Shown: positions 36,759 to 48,357 of the stretch, piece after piece
Position numbering within the stretch: position 1 is the stretch's first letter
Layout: each line of letters opens with the position of its first letter
Source of the DNA: Pseudofabraea citricarpa
Taxonomy: Eukaryota; Ascomycota; Leotiomycetes; Helotiales; Dermateaceae
Length of the DNA stretch: 64,000 bases
NCBI GenBank assembly: GCA_029641185.1
Contig: JAPWGK010000016.1
Coordinates: forward strand, 930,001-994,000
Reading direction: 5' to 3'
Notes under the pieces: model-generated
What the model was told of the DNA's origin: nothing
What the model saw: only the letters and a program-made list of their open reading frames with translations
Database searches by the model: none
Program-made: the position numbers and the translations under genes

Positions 36759-37510
36759 GATGCAGCAAAATGATTAGTCTTTGAATTGAGCTCCGGTAAG
36801 GACTGAAATAAACGAGCAGATCAAATTGATAGAGATAGAGCAATTCGACGACCGACAAGTGATATCTATCTTCTATGTCGATAGACAGTGTTGGAAAATC
36901 TCTTTGTCCAGAAGTGGTTTCCTAACAGCCTACTACCCCATTCTCAGGTTTATCGTATTCCAGGACGATGGAATCACAGAATTCGGTCAAGATAAGGACG
37001 GCAACGGCAACGGAACGGTAATGATTTTCCTTAGTGAAGGGACCAATGCTCAAAAAACGATCATAAGTAATGTTAGGAAGGATTCCAACCTTAAGACTCT
37101 GATAACGTCTCGGGACATCGGCTCGGCACCCAACTCCTCATGCATATCGTGTAATTCAGCGAATCAAACCAAGAAGTTACCGAGATACCCTCGCTTAACT
37201 TCCTAAAATCATCGACCCCACCATGCAATAGAGGAAGATATGGTTGCTTTATGATAAGCTTGTATGTTTGGACGTCTTTGTGTAATTAATTTGCGTTTGA
37301 GCAGCTAAGTGACCTAGACAAACCAACCGAGTCCGGTCATTATCAAACAGCTCAGGTCATACATCAGCTTTACACGTGATCGGCCAAAGTCGGTAACTGT
37401 CGGCATGTTCTTCGGAAATCGCGACTGAACATTAATTGTTGTTGATAAGAGTTTGTGTGGCTCACAAGAATAATTTTGGTCACATAGTGAGCAATTGCTG
37501 AGGATCGATC
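36759..37510. promoter_or_regulatory. Divergent promoter region, carboxylesterase and Zn2Cys6 factor
   Basis: About 750 bp is shared by the two divergent starts. A plus-strand open frame at 36826-37206 lacks motifs, and I treat it as chance. I could not identify a convincing CGG inverted repeat for the regulator. Confidence 0.5.
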
Positions 37511-39424
37511 ATGTCTGAATCTCTCAATATTTCCGATGGTGCCACTTCTAAGCAGAAAAGATTCAGCGCTTCTGGTCGTTCCAAGTATGGTAAGCAGTGC
37601 ACAAACAAGCATCTTCATTTAAGCATTTACTGATACGTTGACTGGAAGGCTGCTTGACTTGCCGTGCGAAGAAGGTCAAATGTGACGAAAATCTTCCTTG
37701 TTGTGGAAGATGCGACCGCTTAAAACTTACCTGTCAGCAACCATGCTCGCGCATTCTTCCCAGTGTGAGAGAACGGCGGCGTGGCGCAGGCCCATTGAAG
37801 TCTCGAGATTCAGACTGGTCGCCCCAGTCACTTTCACCAGCTTTGCCCCGACTAGAGGGACAGCCACCGGACTCAGAGGCTCTTCTCAATCATTATCTTT
37901 CAGGATATGATCATGGGTTGGCAGCTGCATCGGCATCTTCGTTTACAGCTCAGCATTCTGTAGATATATTTGACTGCCAAGCACCCATTGTTGGGACCGA
38001 AGCAAATGTGCTCTTGGATTCGGCTGCCGAGTGGTTGCTTCCAAATCCTCAAAGCATGAATACTCAAGCTCGCCCGAATTTTAACCCTCCATCCTTCGAG
38101 CAGTTCCCCATCGCAAGGATATCATCTATACAGAGAACCCTACCAGAAAACGGAATGTCTTTAAATAGCGACGAAGAGTTAGCTCTTGCCCATTATCGAA
38201 CAACATTTTCTCTATCTCAAACTACCAGAGATCCCCAGTGGTCAACTCCTGCTTTACTACTACTCCATGGGCTAAAGCACTCGGAAATGCTACTCCACCT
38301 TATACTCGCCGTCTCGCTTCATGATATGCCCTCAAATTCCGCCAACCTTAGTCGCCTTCGTCAAAATGGTCACAAGCATTACGAGAAAGGCACAGAGCAG
38401 CTTATGCAAGCTCTACAGTGCGAGATCTTTGAAGACCATCTCACAGTTCTCGCTTCTTTCTACTGTATACATATGTACATGTCACGATCACATGGTACCA
38501 TTATATCAAAGTTGGACCGGTTAAGTCTAACAGCAACCGAGCATCTGAAAAAGCATAAACTGGCATCATCTGGGTACGGGGATCTATCTTCTAGTCAGAT
38601 CTCGGCGGAGAAGCGTGCCAAGCGGAGTCTTGTGGCTCGAACGATCATGTGGTTGATGAAAATGGATGCTCAGGGGAGTTTTTTGGGTTGCAAGCCCAGC
38701 TTAGTTGGCCATTTCCAAGCTCATCCTGACCAGCTCTCAGCTGTACAAGCGGATTCTCGCCTTGCCTTGCAGCTAAACTGGGGGACAGAATATCCAATAT
38801 CGCAAAGTATCCGGGATATTGAGAGCTGTCTACCAGTGGATATGATGACTGATATGCTGGTTTTATGTTGCAAGATCAGCGACTTCAGCCAAACAACTCC
38901 TAATACAGAGACGTGTATCAAGTTAGCAAGACTTAAAGAGGAGCTTACAGCTTTAGAAACGGTGAGAGCGGCCAATTTTATGATGATCCAAGCTTACTTT
39001 ATTATAGCGGTACGGTGCTGTTTTCTACTATGGCTCTTCCGATATGACCTTGCAGCCAGCTATGAAACTTAATTGTGCAAATTCAAGTACCATGTTTTTC
39101 GCACTCAGGATATTTCTCATGCGGAGCGGGGCAAATCTGTTTGGAGCAGAAGGCTCGCCTGAGGTTCAAACTGCTCTTAGTCAACTCCTTCTATTTGCTC
39201 GCCATGTTTGTCCTGCGGGATCTCAGCAGCCAGTGTATGAATTTCAATGGTCCCTGTTCATTGCCACTGTTGAGACGAACGATATGATTCATCAAGAATG
39301 GTTACAGGCAAGAATTAGTGACAGTCGTTTCTGTGAGGCCTCACAACGGATCTCCTCGTTTAAGCAGAGCAATTCGGGGACCATAGCTCTTAGTACAGTG
39401 AGGCAAATTCTAAAGGCTGTATAG
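37511..39424 (+). CDS. Zn2Cys6 fungal transcription factor
   Basis: Model: join(37511..37589, 37649..39009, 39056..39424), 602 aa. The zinc cluster CLTCRAKKVKCDENLPCCGRC continues DRLKLTC near residues 28-55 and is completed by splicing the first intron (Y-G|C-L-T-C). A Pro/Ser linker follows, then a fungal-specific middle region from about residue 190 (ELALAHYRTTFSLSQTTRD, LLHLILAVSLHDM) to the C-terminus (RHVCPAGSQQPVYEFQWSLF). The second intron is uncertain: a 46-bp GTACGG..TTGCAG intron keeps the frame, but a GTGCTG donor with a later acceptor also fits. It lies between a divergent esterase and a co-oriented permease, and could regulate both. Confidence 0.85.
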
Positions 39425-39986
39425 ATAGCATAGACGAATAGATCTATATGAGCAATATATTTTTCTAAATTATCAAAGTATCCAAAAGCACAGGGCTATT
39501 CAGTTCGAGACACATCTATAAAGAAATAAGCGACAATTCTTTACATCTATACTGCTCACTGTACAGGATACATATATGATGCCTGAAGTTCTTTGGCAGT
39601 AGCGTGTGAATACTATAAACACGGAGAAAATAAGACTACGAATGAGATCAGATTGAAATCAAGAATCTTGAGCGATAAGAAATGCAACAAAGTAATGCGG
39701 GGCAAGGAAATATCGCCAAGCATCTCGTCGTCAATTTTGACGAATCACTGGTCCTTCCGGCCGAAATGACCTGTTCTCACAGATTTCTTCCCCAACGTTC
39801 CCCGGCGGTCGGCATGATGCCCCATATTGTTATCGTTGGCGACGAAGATAGCCATACGTCTTAGAGGATCCGTTAGTCACGGCTCTCAGGTATCCTTCAG
39901 CTTGGCTTTGAGTCATTCATAAACCTCTCCATGAGCCACGAGAAGTAGTCCTGAATCCATTGATCTTTGACGACCCATTTTCAATA
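39425..39986. other. Intergenic region between the Zn2Cys6 factor and the permease
   Basis: About 560 bp, presumably the transporter promoter. No gene or repeat is recognised. Confidence 0.5.
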
Positions 39987-41859
39987 ATGGCCACCATAAA
40001 CGGAGAAAAGGGTGCCTTTCCCGATGCTCTCGCCGCCGACTCAAAATCTTTGCAAGGCGAGGCAAAAGATGCTGAGAATATGGGGGTCGGAGAGATCTAT
40101 GCTCATCCTACCGCTGCAGAAGAGAAGGCTCTGTTGAGAAAGATTGACTGGCAGTAAGTTACAGAGACTCAAACCAGGACAAAGGCCTAACATGAAACAG
40201 CTTGATGCCCTTGATGATGGCATCTTATTTTTTACAATTCCTCGATAAAAGTAGTCTTAATTATGCCTCAATCATGGGTTTGATTCCTGATACTGGACTC
40301 AAAGGGCAAGAATATTCGTGGTTGGGAAGTGCCTTTTACTTTGGCTATCTTATTGCCAATTACCCAGCATCCCTAGGATTTGTCAAGTTTCCACTGGCCA
40401 AGTTCCTCTCAATCTCAATCATCGTCTGGGCTGTTGTCTTAGGATTTCATGGAGCCGCGCAAAATTTTATTGGGTTATGTGTTCTCCGCGTTCTCCTCGG
40501 AATTACAGAGAGTACGGTCAGCCCCGGCTTCAGCTTGTTGACAGGAATCTGGTATAAACCTTCTGAGCATGCTTGGAGACATGGGATCTGGTTTTTGGGA
40601 AATGGGATCGCCAACACTTTTGGTGGTCTGCTTGCCTATGGAATTGCCCATATTGAAGGAAGTTTGCAAACATGGAGAGTAAGTCCTCTGATCAGGGAAA
40701 TTAAGCTCCTAAACACAGCTCTAACAAACTGATCGCAGTGGCTATTTATTATATTTGGCTTGATTACTCTTGTATGGGGAGTCTTACTTTATTTCACTTT
40801 ACCCGATGCTCCTTTAACCGCTCGATTCCTCAACCAACGCGAGCGGGAAATTGCCGATCGAAGGCCACAAAAGACGCAGCACAGTTTCAAGACAAACGAG
40901 TGGTCGAAATCTCAGTGCATTGAGGCATTCATTGATCCAAAGACCTGGCTGATATCACTCATCATCGCTATCGCTTCAATTACCAATGGTGTTGTTTCTA
41001 ACGTATGCTACCTCTATTCACCGCAATATCGCTCTGTGACTAAAGAATTTTACGTAGTTCGGATCTCTCATCATCAAGTCGTTTGGTTTTAGCCAACTGG
41101 ACACCATTCTACTGGGTATGCCAAATGGAGGCTTCCAGATTGCCGCTGTGATCGCCGCTACTTACACGGCGTCGAAAGTTCGGAAATCCCGTCTTATAAT
41201 CGTTATTGTGGGATTTGTTTTCGCGTTGATCGGCATATTGCTTGTCAAGGAACTACCAACATCGAACAGATATGGACGTCTGGTTGGATGCTGGATGATG
41301 ATTTTATTCTCGTCCGCCTTTCCTCTCCTTTTGAGTTTGATGGCAAGCAGTAAGTGAAATAAACCTCATCCCTGAGTTTTTGAATTTCTCTAAGCCACCT
41401 ACTACTTCATAAGGAGTTTTAATTGGAAAATTTCTAACGAAGAACCTACTGACAACGATGCGTAGACACTGCAGGCTTCACAAAGAAGACGACTGTCAAC
41501 GCCATATTCTTCATCGGCTATTGCGCAGGAAATATTGGCGGGCCCCAACTATTCAAATCTCACGAGGCACCAAATTACCACGTAATCTATTCCGAGTACT
41601 GTTCATCAAGAAAATTTCCACTAACCAATTGGAATAGACTGCATATAACGGCATGATCGCTTGTCTGGTTGTCTCTATCGCGCTCGCTGTCGTACTCAGG
41701 CAGTATATGGACTGGGAGAACAAACGCCGCGATCGTGAACAAGGAGTTTATATCGACCCCGAACCTAGACAGGTGGTGGATATTGATGAGGTTGATTTGA
41801 CAACTGAACGTATTATATATACAGATTGGGAGAACAAGAATTTCCGGTACTATCTGTAA
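39987..41859 (+). CDS. MFS permease, Dal5/anion:cation symporter family, six exons
   Basis: Model: join(39987..40153, 40201..40678, 40739..41002, 41058..41349, 41466..41581, 41638..41859), 512 aa. The N-terminal tail leads into IDWHLMPLMMASYFLQFLDKSSLNYA, the usual first helix and loop of the allantoate/nicotinate permease family. Further signatures are GSAFYFGYLIANYPA, RVLLGITESTVSPGF, LPDAPLTARFLNQRERE, GMPNGGFQIAA, and NAIFFIGYCAGNIGGPQLF. About 12 membrane helices are expected. All five introns keep the frame. Family members import organic anions such as allantoate, nicotinate, vitamins or small peptides; the substrate here is unknown. It may work with the neighbouring esterase and regulator. 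Confidence 0.92.
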
Positions 41860-42277
41860 ATACCACTAGATTTGTTCGACGAGAAGGCTATCGGTTGGTT
41901 AAATTGAATAATTTAAACAAAATCTCATTACCTCTCCTATTTTGATGAGAAGATTGAATACCTAGGTAGGTATGAAAGCATGCAAAAAAGAAACTCAATG
42001 TTCCCATATTACCATCTGAAACTACTTCTTTTTCGGCACCTAATTTAGGTAAATATTGTACTGTTTATACAGTTAAACCCCGTGGTGAGTTTCAAGATAC
42101 CCTCCTTTAGTTGACTGTTTCTTATATCAAGGAGGGCAAAGGCCGGAATATATAGTCTGTTCCACTTCAGACATGACTACTCGGCACGTGGAAAAAATGC
42201 AATAAAAGTATCAATATGAAGATAGGTAGGAAGCTAAGCTATCTTGGTTAATTACATGAAGCTGCCATTGCTCAATT
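41860..42277. other. Convergent intergenic region after the permease
   Basis: AT-rich, about 420 bp, with a TACCTAGGTA palindrome at 41959-41968 and a CACGTG at about 42185-42190. No gene is seen. Confidence 0.6.
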
Positions 42278-43525
42278 TCACACCCTCTTTGCCTCCTCTT
42301 TGCGCTTGTCATGCTCCTCTTTGCGCTTGTAGTGTTCCTTTTTGCGCTTGTAGTGTTCCTCTTTGCGCTTTTCCAGCTCCTCTTTGGCCTTCTCATTTTG
42401 AATATCATTTCTGATGCAATCGCAAAAGAGGCATACCCTTAACCGACATATATTTGTTCGGAACTTCTCATCCTCCAAATCATTTCTTTTTTCCGTCTCT
42501 CTGTGAAATTCCATGGCCATCCTTACTTCTCTATCCAGAGTTATAATATGCTGGAAAAATGCTTCGACTTCTTTACTTGTATGGTTGTTATCGTACAACA
42601 ATTCGCATTCGATGTATTTGTATGCTGTAACCAGGTCCAGCACATATCCGATCTTGACTTTCGTGCCAGGTTCTAAATTTCGAACTTCGTTCGCAAAGAC
42701 TTCTAAGCACTTCTTACGATGCTGATTGAGAGGGCCTAAGTAGGCTTCGTAGTCGAAAGAAATGACTCCTTCTTCACAGCACCTATCCCAGTATTGAATT
42801 ATTTGTGTGGAAAGACAATCTCCTTCACTAAGCAAGTATTTAAGAGCATCAGCACATGCACCAGGAGAATTTCCGGTAGCAGTCCCCGCAGATAAATGCT
42901 CGAGATACTCTTTGTAGGCTTGGAGTCTCGTAGCTATACTCCACTCAATCATATTGTCGACTGATCCCGTCTCGTATTCATGTCCCTTTTCAGGGTCAGC
43001 TTCGTTCCGTCGCGCCGATCTCCTTGCGCGTCGTAGTGATGTTTTCATCTTCGATGAGGCAATCAGTTTCTTGGCCCTCCAATGGATATCGAAAACCAAT
43101 TTGTTCCTCTCAACATCACACAGATCATGGAATGTCTTCAAGCGATCCGTCAGTTGAATCATTTTCTCAATGTGATGTTCCGCTCTCTTTTTCTCCAGGA
43201 GAATATCTCGCGACTTGTAAATCACAATGTGGAGTAGCGAGAAAACGACCACAGGTAGTAGTCCGTATAGAGCAGTACGAATGATGATTTTCTGCATGAT
43301 GAGGACCCCCTCCCCAATCGGCGTCGTCAAGGTGGCTTGTAGAACGGCATAAACTGAAAGACAAAGACCCAAAAAGGGAACCAAGAACGTAAGTGCTACT
43401 ATTAAAATAACAATGCATACGTCTTGTGTCAATGTGCATTCGGTGTGCATACAACTGTCTCTGCCAATCGATTTGCATCCTGTATGGGACCTAGAATATA
43501 TCGCATCCAGCGCTTGAAACGCCAT
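42278..43525 (-). CDS. Two-helix membrane protein with coiled coil and heptad-repeat tail
   Basis: Single exon, 415 aa, family not recognised. A short N-terminus with several Cys precedes two hydrophobic helices at about residues 38-63 (CIVILIVALTFLVPFLGLCL) and 82-105 (TALYGLLPVVVFSLLHIVIY). The long, charged, mostly helical rest is likely cytosolic, with a basic patch (RRARRSARRNE near residue 172). The C-terminus has four copies of a seven-residue unit close to KRKEEHY, matching 21-base DNA repeats at about 42292-42375. The tail may vary in copy number between strains. No catalytic motif is seen. Confidence 0.7.
   Translation of the reverse strand: MAFQALDAIYSRSHTGCKSIGRDSCMHTECTLTQDVCIVILIVALTFLVPFLGLCLSVYAVLQATLTTPIGEGVLIMQKIIIRTALYGLLPVVVFSLLHIVIYKSRDILLEKKRAEHHIEKMIQLTDRLKTFHDLCDVERNKLVFDIHWRAKKLIASSKMKTSLRRARRSARRNEADPEKGHEYETGSVDNMIEWSIATRLQAYKEYLEHLSAGTATGNSPGACADALKYLLSEGDCLSTQIIQYWDRCCEEGVISFDYEAYLGPLNQHRKKCLEVFANEVRNLEPGTKVKIGYVLDLVTAYKYIECELLYDNNHTSKEVEAFFQHIITLDREVRMAMEFHRETEKRNDLEDEKFRTNICRLRVCLFCDCIRNDIQNEKAKEELEKRKEEHYKRKKEHYKRKEEHDKRKEEAKRV
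42292..42375. repeat. 21-bp coding tandem repeat
   Basis: About four copies of a 21-base unit (CTCTTTGCGCTTGTAGTGTT and variants) encode the KRKEEHY heptads on the minus strand. Confidence 0.85.
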
Positions 43526-44278
43526 CGTGAAGATGGGAAATGATGTTGTTATTTTCTATTGCCGGGTTTTCAATCGATGTCTGGCGTTTTGGGAATGACA
43601 ATGACGATTTTATATAAATTTCGAGAAGTTCAGTGGGTGCTAAATTGCTAGCTTAAGCTACCTTACCTGTTAGTTAGTCTGTCTGTTGTAGTGGGGAAGG
43701 AAAGCGCACTAGAGCCACTGGCTGTATTTAAGTTTCCTCCGCTACAGGAGCTGTTCTCTCTTCGACCACCCATTCAATCAATCCACAACTTATTGCAACC
43801 TTTCCGCGCTGCTGTCCAGTTTGAGTTATAGTTCGATAGTCTTAGTTAGACACTTTGCTGTTGACCCAGCGCCAATTAAACAGGCTACATAAAACTTTGT
43901 AATTTATCAAATAACTCGATTATTTCATAGAATCTCAGAAATGCCAACAACCTTAAAAAAAAACGGTATATTCAAAAAGTTTTACAGGTGGACGGGGAAC
44001 TGTTTAATATTTTCAAAAAATTTCCTATCTGGAAATAAAAATATAGATTAGAAATTTGAAGTTTTAGTGTCGGTATCTTCCGATATCATAAGGTCAATAC
44101 AGTCGTATTCACTGTAGTGGCTCGTAATGATTGTTGTAAGATGGTTGTTTTCATTGGAAGGACTACGGAAGGGTTGCTACTAATATACTATTCGTATAAG
44201 TGGTGAAGTTGAGGAGTTGACTCATTTGATCGAGTCAACGAAGGTGCCACCGGCCTCCGGAGCAACTATGTTCCGGAG

Positions 44279-44297
44279 CACGTGTTGCAAAACGTGA
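44279..44297. promoter_or_regulatory. CACGTG and inverted CACGTTTT pair upstream of the VTC gene
   Basis: A perfect CACGTG at 44279-44284 is followed within a few bases by AAAACGTG, the reverse complement of CACGTTTT. In yeast these are the strong and weak sites of the phosphate factor Pho4. They are about 1 kb upstream of the VTC start. Function is inferred. Confidence 0.4.
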
Positions 44298-44910
44298 CAC
44301 ATATTACAACATTTAGTTTTAATTTAAATAAATAATTTCACTTTTTGAAATTAAACTTTAATTTTAGCCTTAAACCAGGCTTTCTTCCAATCTAAATTTA
44401 GGAACTGATCCGTGTATTCAATCAACTTGGCTTCCTATTCTCTATCCATTCAGATAACCTTCTACGAAACCTATTATCCGCATCCACTCTTCCGGTCTTA
44501 ATGCAGACTTTTACAGTACCTCCTTGTACCCCTAATTCCCCGGCCACGATAACACTTCCTAGTATATTTCTTAGTGAAGCTACCTAGGTAGCTGGAACAA
44601 GATACTGTATCTTACTGTACTATACCGCTCTTTTTGGGCTAGTTAATAAGCAGAGTTTCTACTTCTGTCTATTTATTAATTCATCTAATATACTCAGAAA
44701 CTCCAAGTAGAAGCTGTTGAAAATCATCCTAAGAATTCTATTAATAGAACACAAGACTTTTCTTGATGTTTCATCATAAATCAAACAATAATTACATGGA
44801 ATTTACTTTCGCGTATAATAAGAGTACAGCAGCATAAAGCCATTTCGACAAGTTAGCTCTGCCAAGATCTGAATTCAGAAGTGGCCGGGGTTCTGCACCA
44901 GTGTATATCA

Positions 44911-44994
44911 CCAATCGGGAGAAGCGCCGGGCCACGTGCGCTCTCCGTGTACGTATCCATCCTCGAGGTGGAAACTAGAAGCACCCGTTGTTGC
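44911..44994 (-). repeat. Dispersed element, copy 2, in the VTC upstream region
   Basis: Inverted partner of 11949-12037, without the six-base insertion found there. It contains CACGTG at 44934-44939, about 375 bp upstream of the VTC start codon, and a CCAAT at about 44912-44916. The CACGTG core and flanks are identical in the two copies over GAGAGCGCACGTGGC. Confidence 0.8.
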
Positions 44995-45312
44995 TTGGTT
45001 AGCTCACATTGGTGTGCGTTGTAAAGTTTCTTTTCTACAATTGTTATTGTCTGTTGTTATTTAGCTCTTGTTGCACCATCCCAAGCTGTAGAACTAATTG
45101 ACCTGTCTTCTCTTAGATCGCTCTTTAATTCTAATTGGTCGCTGACATCACCTCAATTTCTTGATCTTCCTTGGAATTTTCCTAGTTCACGATAAGAGAG
45201 CTGGAACGAACTCGATAATCAGCCAAGCCATTTGGGTCCATTTCCCGCCAACGACCGCCTCGACCTTGGCCAATTGAAAAGATACAACAACAAGAAGCAG
45301 TTCACAACAATC

Positions 45313-47724
45313 ATGCGTTTTGGACAGACCCTACGAAATTCGGTTTATCCACCATGGAAGGGCCAGTATATCGACTACTCGAAGCTTAAGGCGTTGTTGC
45401 GGGAGGGGCCAAAGGAGGAGGAGCAGCCATGGACGGAAGAGGACGAAAACAAGTTCTCCGACGAAATTTTGAATGTACAATTGGAGAAAGTTGCCGCCTT
45501 CCAAGCTTCCACATTTAGAGCGCTCGAACAGCGAGCAAACAAAGCTGGAGAAAGCCTGCGGGATCTGGCGCCAGAAGATGGAGAGGTAGCAAAAGGCGAC
45601 ATCACCTTGGCCAGGTTCAAGGAGATTGAGGACGAACTGGATTCCATTATCAATGAAACCAAGGAGTTGAAGAAGTACAGCAACATCAACTACACGGGGT
45701 TTCTGAAGATTGTCAAGAAACATGACCGAAAACGCGGGAGTAACTATAAGATTAGGCCTATGTTGCAGATGAGCCTGTCGAAACGACCTTTCAACTCAGA
45801 ACATAACTATGCCCCACTACTCAACAAGCTATCTATCATGTACTTTGCTGTCCGCCAGCAGCTGGACGAATCCACTGATACTGCTGTTGCTACGACATCC
45901 GAGGCGGAATCACAAACACAGAATGGGGAAAGGTATAGGGCATATAAATGTAAGAATAACCTGGTGGGAATCTTGTCTACCTGCTAATACATCCTAGTCT
46001 GGGTACATCCCGATAATCTCCTAGAAGTCAAAACATACATCCTTCGTCGACTACCCGTTCTCGTATACAGCCAGCAATCTTCGAAGAGTCTCGATGCTCC
46101 GACTGATCCTACACTCAACTCTCTTTACTTCGACAACCAGCAGTTCTCGATTTATGCGCAAAAGGTGGATCGTCAGGCAACTGCTTCATCCTTGCGGGTG
46201 CGATGGTATGGCGAGTTGGATAAGAAACCAGATCTGGTTCTCGAGCAGAAAATCCTACATGAGAACGGAACCAGCGAAGAAAAGCGATTCTCGATCAAGG
46301 AGAAATACATACAATCATTCATTAAGGGAGAATATAAGATGGAGAAGAGCGTAGCAAAGATGGAACGCCAAGGCCAACCAGAAGCAAAGGTTCAAGAGTT
46401 CAAGCAAGCTGTGAGCGATATCCAGAAGTTTATTCTGGACAATGATTTACAGCCTACGCTCCGAGCAAACTACACGCGTACAGCTTTCCAAAAACCTTTG
46501 GATGATAAAGTCCGAATTTCTATTGACACTTCTTTGGCTTTCATACGAGAGGATTCCTTGGACGTCGACCGGCCATGTCGAAATCCTGAGGACTGGCACA
46601 GACATGATATTGATGATAGCAAGTCGGTCTACCCTTTCCCAAATGTCAATAAGGGCGAGATCTCTAGATTTCCGTTTGCGGTCTTGGAAATCAAGGTTAG
46701 GGAGGAAGAAGGAAGCAAGAGGTCTCCTCAATGGGTTGAGGATTTGATGGCTTCACATCTTGTGCACAAGGCACCTAGATTCTCAAAATTCGTACATGGT
46801 GTGGCATCACTCTTTGAAGATTATGTTAATAGCTTGCCATTCTGGCTTAGCGACGTCGAGACCGATATCCGCAAGGACCCTCAAGCTGCCTTTGATGAGG
46901 AAGAGCAACGAAAGGCACAAAATGCTGAGGATGAACTCGTTGTTGGTAGTTTGCTAGGAACATCGAGACGAAGTCAGAGTTTCAAACCAGCAGTAAGCTC
47001 GCCTTTGGGCAAGTCCTATATGGCAGAAAGAATGGCAGCCGAAGAAGCAAGAGCTGGCGAAAGCTCTGGAGCAAATGGTGCTCATAGAAATGGGGATGGA
47101 GATGACGAGGATGACGAAGATGCTGGTCGCGTGAGTGGCTATGGCACATTATCATCGGTCTTTCCATCTTTTTCACTCTCGAGGTATGCACAGGCTCGTC
47201 GTGAAAGACAAGTGCAGCTTCCGCCAGGAGTCACAAAGCCAGGCCAGTTGATTAAGGATTCTGGTCCACTTCAGGTTGAACCAAAGGTTTGGCTTGCAAA
47301 TGAACGGACGTTTCTGAAGTGGCAGCACATTTGCATCTTGCTGGGAGGCTTAGCAGTCAGTTTATATACTGCCGCTGGCAAGAACGTCGTGGCAGAGTTT
47401 ATGGGCATAGCATACATCGTCATTGCTATATTCGCCGGCTTATGGGGATACTACATGCATTTCACCCGCAGAAATATGATTGTAGCCCGAAGCGGCAAGG
47501 ACTTCGATAACATGATCGGCCCAATGGTCGTGAGCTTTGCACTCATGATTGCCTTGATACTAAACTTTGTATTTTCTGTGAGTCTTGATTCCCCCTTTCA
47601 ATTACTGCACCTACTAATGTCCTTCTAGTTCCGGGCAGCAATGGAGAAGATTGATAGGCATAACAACTCGACAGCATCGGTGATTGACGCAGGCGTGGCC
47701 GAGTCCTGGAAGGTTGACTTGTGA
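45313..47724 (+). CDS. Vacuolar transporter chaperone subunit, VTC2/VTC3 type (SPX)
   Basis: Model: join(45313..45949, 45998..47577, 47629..47724), 770 aa. Part of the vacuolar polyphosphate polymerase complex. The N-terminal SPX domain (residues 1 to about 190) has MRFGQTLRNSVYPPWKGQYI, DYSKLKALL and the inositol-pyrophosphate-binding KIVKKHDRK. The tunnel domain has FWVHPDNLLEVKTYILR, LRVRWYG, TRTAF, IREDSLDVDRPCRNPEDWHR, FAVLEIKV and RFSKFVHGVASLF. An acidic linker follows, then QLPPGVTKPGQLIKDSGPLQ, KVWLANERTF and three C-terminal helices. VYPPWK, REDSLD..RP.RNPE and the PPGV linker point to VTC2/3 rather than VTC4, although several basic residues of the catalytic tunnel remain. The ATG at 45313 starts the SPX motif. 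The last intron has an ideal CTACTAAT branch site. Confidence 0.92.
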
Positions 47725-48357
47725 GAGTTGGATGTGGCATCGGAGGCAAATGCTAGGTCAAAAGCAAATGTGTATTAAGTGAATTGTGCCTTGGAAGCAA
47801 GACCTTTGTATCAACAGCAGACAGACGTCAGTGTAATTAGCAAGTGTACATATCAATAAGGCGGCTAATGCGTGGTGATGATGAAGCATGCGTGCCCAAT
47901 TACCTCTTGATCCGATGGGTGATCCGATTGATGGCCTTGGAAATGTGATTCCTCTTAACAGGCCACAGTGGTGCAGCAGAGCTTAGTTGGTCCAGTCATC
48001 CCTGTCCAGCTGAGGCACGTGCTAAGAGTGTCACAGACGCAAGGCTGCATCATCCTCTGCTCGACACATCATCTTCTGGAACTTTAAACTGCCAGAGAGC
48101 GGCCTCATACCAACTTCGCCCATCGCCTTCAACATGACCAGCCTTTCATACGCCGCCCTCCCCCAACGCTTTGCACAAGGATGCGAGACATACATCACTA
48201 CTGGTCTTTGACGAACCTGTGACACCTGTTTCTATTCTTGCGTCGCTGCACTGCCAACTGCGCCCGCCATCTCAGCCTCGCAGTCTTCTCACCCCCACCT
48301 CCTTCAGCCGGCCTTAAAACTACCAACAGGCCCCAGAGCATGCCACCCTAGCGCAAC
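47725..48357. other. Intergenic region downstream of the VTC gene
   Basis: About 630 bp with the VTC 3' UTR and the promoter of the next gene. A C/T-rich leader precedes the 48358 start. No gene is seen. Confidence 0.6.

Larger units (their letters stand above)
43526..45312. promoter_or_regulatory. Divergent region, heptad-tail gene and VTC subunit
   Basis: About 1.8 kb, AT-rich in its middle. It holds CTCCGGAG-type half sites at about 44255-44277, CACGTG at 44279-44284, an inverted CACGTTTT at about 44290-44297, TACCTAGGTA at 44581-44590, and copy 2 of the dispersed element (44911-44994) with another CACGTG. No gene is supportable. Confidence 0.6.

Noticed and set aside
36826..37206. Plus-strand 126-codon frame in the esterase/regulator promoter
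   Set aside because: It overlaps a divergent promoter, has no family motif, and its start has no supporting context.
43900..44900. A full transposon around the AT-rich VTC upstream region
   Set aside because: No terminal inverted repeats, target duplications or transposase remnants could be found. Only the short dispersed element is supported.
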